Assembly: GCA_013407085.1 (NCBI GenBank)
Contig: JACCGJ010000609.1
Coordinates: 62,001-126,000, forward strand
Source of the DNA: Atriophallophorus winterbourni
Taxonomy: Eukaryota; Platyhelminthes; Trematoda; Plagiorchiida; Microphallidae
Reading direction: 5' to 3'
Length of the DNA: 64,000 nt
Of the stretch, positions 1 through 10,700 are shown one piece after another (the stretch's first letter is position 1; the number at the start of each line of letters is the position of its first letter). Made by a program: the position numbers and the translations under genes. The notes under the pieces were generated by a model, which ran no database searches, had not been told where the DNA came from, and saw nothing but the letters and a program-made list of their open reading frames with translations.

Positions 1-1427
1 TTATTTCAGAAATTCATCCTGGTTTTTAATGTTTTATCGCCTCAATAATCTCATAATATGAAATTAATGTGTGACGGCCAGAGTAAGGTTGACGTAAACA
101 TTATTTCGATGCAAGCAATGGCGCTTATTTGTTATCTAATTACGCGTATGCGAGCGATATAATTCGACATCAAATGAATTCACAAACAGGAAGATTGTTT
201 AAGGATTACGTAACCAGTTTGAATGATTTGCATGGATATAAATCATATGAATATAGGAACAGGAATCGCGCTTTATCCTCCAAAACCATCAACTCGGTTC
301 TTTTTAGACAGGAACGTAAGTGAATACCCAGAGCAATGAGACTGCTTTAGACTGAAACTCGTTATCCAGGGAAATAGCTAAGGGTTGCGTGACCTACGCG
401 CTAAGCGAGACCCATGCAAGTTGAAATTTGTAAGCTTTTGTCAATCACCGCGCCTCTTGGCTTCTGCTGTGTGACGAGCGCCATGCGTTACCGAGTGGTT
501 TGGAAGGTGATCGGAAGTTCCTCAGACTTAATCAAAGAAAGCCTGAGGCATCAGAGACGGAAAAAACAATAAACATGGCAGAGTCTTTTCGTGCGTATTC
601 ACCGCAATATATCTCTGTCAGTCAGTGAACAATTGAAAAAAACATTTTGTGTGTTGTATTTTGTTGTTATCTCCATGGTTTTGTACCGTTTTGTATTAAA
701 CATTAACATAGAGCTGAAATTTCGAATGTTTTCGAATAAGACTTTTGCATTCTTCATTATTGTTTGTGACCCTAGACGACAGGGTTAAGAAAGATGGTGC
801 AGCAGCAGTTTAATTATCACCTTTCGGTAAGCATCACCGACGGGCCCCTCTTGTTTACAATGGTCAGTGTCGTTCGCTTCTTATGATTTCAGAGAAATAT
901 AGAAAGAATTTTAATCTCTAAAGCGGCACAAGTCGCTAGATTCAGACGAAATCCACCTGGTATTTTTTATAGAATGGTGTGAAAAGTCATGTTAGAATTG
1001 CTCGATTTATTTTGATAGTTTCGGGTAGACTGCAGGTTACCTGCGTTGTGCTGTGAATCTCTAATTACACTTGTCCATAAGAAAGGAGCGCGGGACGATT
1101 ATAGTAACCGTCTCGGATATCACCCATCACGGTGATAGCTAACAGTGGCTTAAAAATGTTTACTTCTGATGCAGCGAAGATTGTTCGTGCGTGCGTGTCT
1201 AGAAGGAGTGCAACGAGGGCAATGAGCTGACATTAATGGAAAGGGTGCATCATGTTTGCTTTCCTTTGAACCGAATTTGTTTGTGACAATAAATTGGGGA
1301 AAATGTGAGTGATTTGCATCTCAGGTTCTTAAATGTTGCCATAATTTTAAACATTAAAGTCTTATTTTGTCATGAGCCTATTTACCATATCGTACAAACT
1401 AATTGTATACACGTTGCTTTATATCAG
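1..1427. other. Upstream intron of clathrin gene, no exon recognised
   Basis: No clathrin exon or other gene is recognisable here. The stretch ends with a pyrimidine-poor but canonical acceptor (TATATCAG) directly before the first visible exon, so it is read as the 3' part of an intron of at least 1.4 kb. Open frames at 129-323 and 591-788 show no family resemblance and are probably chance. Confidence 0.6.
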
Positions 1428-1772
1428 TGGCTTGTCAACTATTTCGGCTCGCTCTCAGTAGACGATTCCTTGGAATGTTTGCGCGCTATGTTACAAACAA
1501 ATATCCGGCAAAATCTTCAAGTATGCGTCCAAATCGCCACCAAATATCACGAACAACTGGGCACTAACGCGTTGATCGAGTTGTTTGAATCGTTCAAATC
1601 ATTCGAGGGTCTGTTTTATTTCCTTGGCTCCATCGTGAACTATAGCCAAGACCCCGAGGTTCACTTCAAATACATCCAGGCAGCTTGCAAGACCGGGCAA
1701 GTTAAAGAAGTCGAACGGATATGCCGTGAAAGTAATTGCTACGAACCGGAGCGTGTCAAAAACTTCCTAAAG
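1428..1772 (+). CDS. CLTC: Clathrin heavy chain exon 1 of window (distal leg)
   Basis: 115 codons, phase 0 at both ends. It opens with [18 protein letters not shown] and ends with ERVKNFLK, both strongly conserved in the distal leg repeats. Acceptor TATATCAG at 1420-1427; donor GTGATC at 1773. Confidence 0.96.
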
Positions 1773-4700
1773 GTGATCAGCGTGATAATGGTTACTTTTA
1801 CCACACTTCAGTTTCTTTCAACGCATTGCAGCCCATTTTTTATTTTCCTTATACTTGCCATTTCCGGTAATTCGCCAGCAGTTTTGACTTAAGTAATCTC
1901 AGTACGTACCAGATAAAGGTGTTTATATTTGAGAATTTTATGTGAAACAAGGCCGTTACTTGGTTGTTATAGTAAACATCGTATCAGCGCAATTCTACTA
2001 GCGACAGTTCTGGTTCAGTCTTTAAAACAGTGAAGAGTTGTTAAAAGTATCCCTGGATTTAATTCAACACGATGGTTAATAGTCATTTCTTCTGACTATG
2101 CACATCAACAGCACAATGCCCTTGTTGCCTGTATATCATTCTCCTCCACCCGAAGTCAATATTTTTATTCCCTATTCGAGAACTAAAAATTCAGCAATTA
2201 TATTGTTCCTTGCCTGGTGCGATACATTGGTAACCAATCGATTGCTGTTTCAGAGTTGAAGGTGCGCCTGATAATATGATATCTGATGTAGAGTGTTCTT
2301 CATTTTTTCTCAATTTGGTGAAATTAATTTCATTTCTGAAAATTTTCTTCTGTTATCTCTACATGTATATATCTGCAAGAAATCGGAAGACTAGAATTAT
2401 ACAAAGCACCACATTATCAAAGATACACATTGACTGAAATCGTGTCAAGTTGTTCAAGCCTATACACGCGCATACATGCGGTACTTTCCACTCCGTATTT
2501 CTTCCAGCGGTTTTCGTTTTATTCAACCCTGAAAAATTTAATCGACATTTCAGCCTTCTTTATAATTTTGAGGAAAAATTTATTGTTGTTCAGCGTATTA
2601 TTTTTATATTGCATGTTTCTACATCGGTAAATTGACATACTTACTTTCTTGTTTCACAGGAAGCCAAATTGACGGACCAACTACCTCTCATCATTGTATG
2701 CGATCGTTTCGATTTTGTTCATGATCTGGTTCTCTACTTGTTCCGAAACAATCTGCAAAAATACATCGAGATATACGTTCAAAAAGTGAATACTGCTCGT
2801 TTACCTGTGGTCGTGGGTGGGCTGCTTGATGTGGATTGTTCCGAGGACATCATCAAACAACTAATCGCGGTCGTTCGTGGTACGTGCTTCTACATTTTCT
2901 ACCCCATGACTTTTCTTGCTTGTGCTTACTCAGCATTTTGTCATGTACAGGTCAATTCAGTACCGATGAACTTGTCGAAGAAGTAGAAAAGCGCAATCGT
3001 TTGAAGCTACTTGTGCCATGGTTAGAATCTCGTGTACATGATGGATCGGTCGAACCAGCCACGCACAACGCTTTGGCTAAGATCTACATCGACTTGAACA
3101 ACAATCCTGAACGATTCCTCCGAGAAAATCAATATTACGATAGCATGGTGGTCGGAAAATATTGTGAAAAGCGTGATCCTCATCTTTCTTGCATTGCATA
3201 CGAACGCGGTAAATGCGACCAGGCGCTTATTGACGTGAGTTGCGTGTAACCGATTAGTTTGAGGGCCTTATTACCATTCACATCATGTTCTGATTTATTC
3301 AATATACATTGTACCCATTTACTCATTACCGATTCATTTCCATTGTGTACGAACCAAATACTGGTTTTCTGTTCAGCTTCTTCACGTGTGTTTTTGTATA
3401 TTTATTTGCCTGGGTCTACGTCTCGCAAACACATGCAAAGTTGCTCGAAATAAGCTTGTCTTCTAAATGTTACCTAGCTTATTATGTATGCCTTGATCAT
3501 TAAGTCATTTTGAGCTTAATAATAACTGTCTAACATTGTGGAACTGAATATACATTGTATCGTCTATTCCATCGAACAATCGCTGTTTATGTATGTATTC
3601 AATAAATCGCAAGCATGTTCCAGACAATGGGCCGCACGTGGGCTACGTTATTCTCTTGTTGCATGTGCTTAGATAGTTATAGGAAACAAAAGTGGTGCTG
3701 AAACTATCGCGGGTTTGCGTGTGTACATCAGTGCCGTTATCGTAACGAATTAGCACGGTGTTAACTGCGTAGTACGCAAGTACTGTCCGATTGCACATCC
3801 GTTCACAGGAGTGGTATTCGGATTATGTTAATCGTTCATTCTGATCCGGTTATATCTAACAATCCAGCGTGAGTTTCACTATCAAGTACATTCTGATCTG
3901 TCTAGGCCTGGGCAACCTGACAGTATCTTAGCCCACGTGCAGTCTCTGACTGTGCGGCACTTTGCCTGGATCAGGCTTGTGCTTTCATACATATACATAC
4001 ATTACAGCATGCTGGTACTTCGACAAAGTTTTCTGACATGTAAATGTATCATCTCGCCAAATATTGCCGCAATAACACTTAATAATTCCATAGCGAGACG
4101 TTGGACAGGTATCCTCATTTATTTATAAATAAAATTGTTTTCAAGTTAATCTTCCATGCACCGTTTAGGTTTGTAATGAAAATTCACTATTCAAAACGGA
4201 AGCACGTTATTTGGTCCGCCGCAAAGATCCAGAACTTTGGGCTGAAGTTTTGAAAGATTCCAACGTTTATCGACGACCCTTGATAGATCAAGTTGTCCAG
4301 ACAGCCTTATCTGAGACACAAGATCCTGAAGAGATATCGGTCGCTGTGAAGGCATTCATGGCTGCGGACATGCCGAATGAACTTATTGAACTGCTTGAAA
4401 AAATTGTGCTGGAAAGTTCTGCGTTTTCGGACCATAGAAATTTACAAAATTTGCTTATTCTCACCGCTGTGAAAGCTGATCGCTCCAGAGTGATGGACTA
4501 CATCAATCGCCTGGACAACTACGATGCACCGGATGTGGCCAATATTGCTATCAATAACGCGTTGTACGAGGAAGCTTTTGCCATCTTCAAGAAGTTCCAA
4601 GTCAATACTTCGGCTATTCAAGTAAGCTACCACACTTCCTCTGTCACATTGTTATTTCGAAATGTAATCGTGTTCATGCTCCCCGCATAATTTGTTGAAG

Positions 4701-7700
4701 AACAAGTAAAATGCTTGTGAGCAGCAGCAGCAGCCGGTAGCATTTTCGTCTCATCTCGAGGTGTTTTTACACGCGCGTTGGTTTCCACTATCTAAACATT
4801 CATCATCATCATCATCATCATCATCACAGACAGCATTAGATCGGTAGCGCGTACCGAATGCTTAACTGCCATACAACCATGAAAAAGTAAAATCCTAAAA
4901 GATTGGGAAGGGTGGGACTTAAATAGCTACGGATTCTATAGAAGAGTAAGCACAAACTGGGTAGAGGTGCCTACACCTCGAACGGTACATGCATTCAAAC
5001 AAGTTTCGTGAACGAGTAGAGCGACATCAGCATGACAGCTTCCTTGCGCTTTCACTGTCATGCATTATAAAAAGTTTTTTTCGTTACTCCGCTTGACAAC
5101 ATACAAGGTTAAGCAAACACTCCAAGAAGGTGCTTAGTGCAAGACCGCCATTGAACACGGTTTCGGAACATATCCTGAAGCGTAACTAGCCATTGCGATA
5201 TCTGATCGCGGGGACACCATCCTGGAAGACGCACTTCGCCGACTTTGGAAAGGTTACTAGTAAGGGTTTTTAAATGCTTATGCCATGTGACAGTTTGGCC
5301 ACCCCGAGATTTACGCCAATCAGGATGTGGCGTCGCAAAAATAATCTGTTTCGGAAGTCGGTGGTCCGGCATCCGTAAAACGTGACCCAACCAGCGTAAC
5401 CTATGTAGGTTGATTTGCTTCTCTATATCAACATTACTAACGAATAACTTATTTCGGAGAGCATCGGTTCGTATGCGATTGTAGCAGTTAACTCCTAGAA
5501 TGTTTGATTTGTAATTGAAGCCAGCCTTTGATGAATAATCGTCAAGGCTCTATGCTAATTGTCTTTTTTCGGTTATAGCATAGTACAATACAGTACAATT
5601 TCCCTGATTTCGTTCTGGCGCATGTCTGGCTTTTGTGTTATTTATTTTCATGTATTGTAATTGATTTTTCCGTTTGTATAGGGTCATTCAACTCTTCCCC
5701 GCATTTTTCAACAGGTTCTACTTGATAATATCAAAGATTTAGATCGAGCTTACGAATTCGCTGAACGTTCCAATGAGCCTGCAGTCTGGAGTCTTCTTGC
5801 ACATGCGCAACTCGCCGAAGGGTCGGTCAAGGAAGCAATCAACTCCTACATTAAAGCTGTCGACCCGAGTCGCTATGAGGATGTAGTGCGAACGGCTTCG
5901 GAAGCTGAGCAGTGGGAAGATTTAGTCCGGTACTTGCAAATGGCCCGAAAGAAAACGCGAGAAACCTTTGTTGATACGGAGTTGGCTTTCGCATATGCTA
6001 AAACAAACCGTCTTTCAGATTTGGAAGAATTCATCTCCGGTCCGAATCACGCTAACATCACTTTGGTGAGTGAGATATTTATTTTGCGTCACACGTTTGA
6101 TGTTTTGTTGATATATGTGCGTTTTCATACGCACATTGTCATATTTCTTTTTTTAATATTACCTTATTTGCATAATTGTAATAAAGTTTTTTAGCTCCGG
6201 TAGTGCAATACTCTGTGTTCTCGCCCATATTAATTTTTTGACCTCAATCTCGTTGCACTCTGGAAGTTCTCACCCCATCTTAGTTGTCATTTTGTATACA
6301 GATTATCACTGCCTTCATCACAGCTCTGTAGTTGAAATTCTAATTCATCCAATTTAAATTGCTACAAATAGTTGAAAAATTATTATCCTTTTGGTAGAAT
6401 GTATTAAAACTTGACTCACGCAAGACCCGTCGATGATTTCATGAAATGTAATCCAACAAGTAGAAAACGGATGCTAATGCTTTTGTTTATTTCAGTATTT
6501 TGACATTCACTTCTTAGTTACCAATGTCTCCGATTTAATTCGTTGTACCCATACCTTCGAAATTGTGTCACATTTTTTTTAGGTCGCGGACCGCTGCTTC
6601 GAGCACAAGATGTACGTTGCTGCAAAGTTACTCTATACCAATGTGAGCAATTACTCGCGTTTGGCCATAACTCTGGTCCATCTTGGAGAGTATCAAGGGT
6701 CGGTGGATGCCGCCCGAAAAGCCAATTCTACTCGAACATGGAAAGAAGTTTGTTTTGCGTGTGTGGACACGAAAGAATTCCGTTTAGCTCAAATGTGTGG
6801 TTTGCATATTGTGGTTCATGCTGACGAGCTCAGCGATGTGATCAACTACTTTGAGCAGCGAGGTTACTTTGACGAGCTCATTCAACTTCTGGAATCCGGA
6901 CTTGGTCTAGAACGGGCTCACATGGGAATGTTCACAGAATTGGCCATTCTTTATTCAAAGTTCAAACCGGAAAAGATGCGCGAACACCTTGAACTGTTCT
7001 GGTCTAGGGTCAATATTCCAAAGGTCAGTTTTATAGTACCGTTACTCGCGTCGTGTTCTCTTAATTTTCGCTTCAATTCGCTCTATATCTTGTTTAGCAA
7101 CTAGAATCTCCGTTGCTTCATTTAGGGTCAGTACCGCGTGCCCGCTATTTTCCAGTTAAGCATTCTCTTAGAAGCCTCATGGACGTTGCCTTAAGCCATC
7201 GCTTAAGTTGACCGGTTTCTGCTAATTCGGTTCGGTCAGCATCTCAACTAAACCAATTGTTACTTCCGTATCGTCTTTTTCAGAACAAGTGAACGGAATG
7301 TGTTTATACGTTGGTGTTTTTACGACAAACACTCTTCCCTGAATCGGCAATGTGCTGAGCTATTTTGAGGTAAAAATACTTCATCAAAAGATGAGACGTA
7401 TTGTCGACATTACGTAAACTTTTTAGCCCGTAACATTCTGGTGACCTGATAATCTTATGAATCCTACTATTTCTCCGTCGTGATTAAATGCCACATCCGG
7501 TAACTTGCGTCTGAGCCCGTCGGTAGCGTCGAACTGCAGATGTCAGGGAATTATAAAAACAAACGGTTAACTTCCACTTGTTTCACATGAACTTCATTGG
7601 AACCCAGCCAAGTAACTGAAATCCTTAACAATGATACCAACGTAATGTAAGATCCATGTATTTCCCTTGAAGTCGATTCCATCTGTCTCATCACATACTT

Positions 7701-10700
7701 GCTTAACCGATAGTGTATTTCAACGATTGATAGGGATCTCAGAAAAGAAAGTGCATAAAACCACAGGCCAGGAATTAGTTAAAGTTCAACCCAGTCAGTT
7801 ACACCGCATATCAGCTACTTTGCCGTTAAAGAGTCAAATCAACAGTGCTATGAACAACGTTAAATGAAGTATGATTCGTCACGCATAGCTTATATCAGTT
7901 TCAATACAAAATCGTTTTTGTGGTTAAATTTCAGTCATTCAAATACACTCGTTTCATAATTGTTTCACATGAATCTTTTGCTTCGAAACTAGGTTCTTAA
8001 AGCTGCAGAACAAGCCCATCTGTGGTCCGAGCTTGTGTTTCTCTATGAGAAATATGAAGAATTTGATAGTGCCATTCAAACCATGATGAATCATCCAACT
8101 GAGGCCTGGCGGGAAAACCATTTCAAAGACATCATTACCAAGGTTGCAAACGTGGAGCTCTACTACAAAGCCATTCAGTTTTACCTCAACTATAAGCCAC
8201 TTCTGTTGAACGATTTGCTGGTGATCCTGTCTCCGCGTCTTGATCACACACGTGCCGTGGCCTTTTTTACCAAGGTGGAGCGTGTCGCGTTAATTAAACC
8301 TTACTTACATTTCGTTCAACAAAACAACGCCAACAACAAGTCGATCAACGAGGCTTTGAACAATTTATTGATCGAAGAGGAAGACTATCAGGTTTGTGTT
8401 TTGTTTTACACGCTCTCAGCGCGTTGCTTGCACATGCTGTGAATGTCTGGAGCACTGTATGTGTGTGGAATTTATTATCGTCCGTCAACATGCGTCACTG
8501 TATTTAGAGTGATCGATTTGGTCCGACTTGTGCGCGTTATTGAATGATCGACTTGACCCCGTTTACTTGTTTTCACACAAGCGTAACGATCAGTTCGCAT
8601 TCTCGTGAACTTTAATGCCTCGCTGATTTTGTGAATGGTTGAAATTTACGTGTGATCGAACGTGACTCATGCTAGCTTGTCACACACCACTGTGTATGAT
8701 GGTTACCTGCTCACAGATGAATTAAATGTGGGGTCTCTTTATTGCTGCCAGAATTCAATAACAGTGGCAGCGTATCAATCTGTTCAGTCTGAAATCATAA
8801 GCCTGATCCAGGGGGAAGTGCCGCACAGCTGTAGGCTGTACGTGGGCTAACATGCTGTCTGGTTGCCCAGGCCTAGACAGATAAAAAATAAAAACAACAA
8901 TGGCACTGAGACTCCAGCGTGTCTTCGCATATAGCTCACTACTGGCGATAAATCACTTTCTCGCGATGATAGCTGCACATTACAAAAGCATTACACGATT
9001 GCACACCCATGTTTGTTGATTTCTGTTTGTTGGCAATTACGTTTGATAAGTTTGGCATGTATCAATTTATTTGAAAACAATCATCTATATTCTATATGCT
9101 TGTTCGCTGAGGTCTTTAAAATCACTTAATGCTCTAAACGTAGTCAAAGAAATGTGGCATTTCACAAAATTAATTATTCACGAACTGGATCGCTAAAGCC
9201 ATAGTCAAGATGAATCACCGTGCCCTGGCACTCGGATTGAATACATGTTATTTTTTAATCCTATTATCGCACTACAAACTGTTCAAGTAAATTGCCTTAG
9301 GCAGTGGTTTCACATGCTTACTGGCTCCTTGCCCAGCCGTGAAACCGGGTGATAAACTTGCATCCTACCTTCATCATCATCATCATCACAAACAGCATTA
9401 CACTGGTATCACGTACCGAATGCTTAACTGCCACACAACCATGCAAAAGTAAAATCCTTCAGAAATTTGCAATGTTTGCTTGCGATTCTTTAGCATGCCA
9501 GTCAGATTGCTGCCTTGTTCTTTGCTTAATTTCATCATATCCTGTTGACGTTTAACACCATGTTTTAGGCTTTGCGTCATTCAATCGAAACACACGGCAA
9601 TTTCGACCACATCGCCTTGGCGCAACAACTCGAAAAGCATGAATTGATAGAATTCCGACGTTTGGCTGCCCTGTTATTCAAAGTTAATAGTCGCTGGAAA
9701 GAAAGCATTGAACTGTGTAAGCGAGACAAGTTATACACAGTAAGTTCTCACTTTTCTTTCACTCTTGTCTGTGCCATCTATTGATCGTGCTTTACATTTA
9801 CCACAACGGCTATCGTCTTTTCCCCCGTTCACAGGATGCAATGCAATATGCATGTGAGTCGCGCGACTCAGAAATTGCCGAGGAGCTGCTTCGTTGGTTC
9901 CTGTCCGAAAATTTGTCCGATTGTTTCACGGCTTGTCTCTATCGGTGCTACGATTTGCTGCGCCCTGATGTGGTTTTAGAATTGGCTTGGCGTAACGGTC
10001 TCACTGACATGGCCATGCCGTTTATGATTCAAACGATGCGGGAGCTTACCATGAAGGTAAACATATTTGACCGTCTTTTCTTGCTTCTGGTCTCTTGACT
10101 TTCCATTCATTCACGAAAGCGACGTCAATTGTCTTTTAGGTGGATCGACTCGAACGTTCGGAACAAACACGTGCTGCTGAGGAAGAGAAAGCGGAACAAG
10201 CAGTGAATCCTTTAGTCATGCGTAAGTTTCGTCACGTCGTTCTTTTATTTCAACACTTAAAATGCGTTTTTATAAGTCATGGGAATCCCGCTCTTGTAAA
10301 TCGTCGCGACGGAACCCTACCGATGTTTAGAAAATGTCATAAATGTCATCATCAAAGCTCAGTGAACCTGATCTTACTGTCTCCACCTGACTGCCAGAAA
10401 CCGGTAGTGGTGTGTAAGGGATGGGGATGTGAGCAACACATTACTTTAGTCATAAAATATAATTTATAAAAATACTGTTTATACAACTGCTCTGTTATGG
10501 GGCGTCATATACCCACACGAATTTTTCATAGATATGATTTAATGCATTGTATACTCGGTCTCCATGTATGAGAATGTAAAGCGAAAGTAGTTGCAATGTG
10601 AAACTCCGCTCAAAGTCATATCGTCATCCGTTTGAGTCGAAAATAAAAGCTACGCTGCATCGAAAAGCTGTCCACTTTTATCCGATTGTTTTTTCATTCC

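Larger units (their letters stand above)
3235..4168 (+). other. Intron after exon 3, with inverted pair of R1 repeats
   Basis: 934 bases. It holds a diverged minus-oriented R1 repeat (about 3596-3803) followed by a plus-oriented R1 copy (about 3860-3990), described separately. Acceptor is CCGTTTAG. Confidence 0.85.
8392..9568 (+). other. Intron after exon 7, with R1 and RTE tail
   Basis: 1,177 bases. It contains a minus-oriented R1 copy (about 8786-9010) and a minus-oriented RTE 3' tail (9371-9460). The remainder is unrecognised. Acceptor is CATGTTTTAG. Confidence 0.85.

Noticed and set aside
129..323. Open frame of 64 codons as an upstream clathrin exon
   Set aside because: No similarity to the clathrin segment that precedes the first visible exon, and it lacks suitable splice signals.
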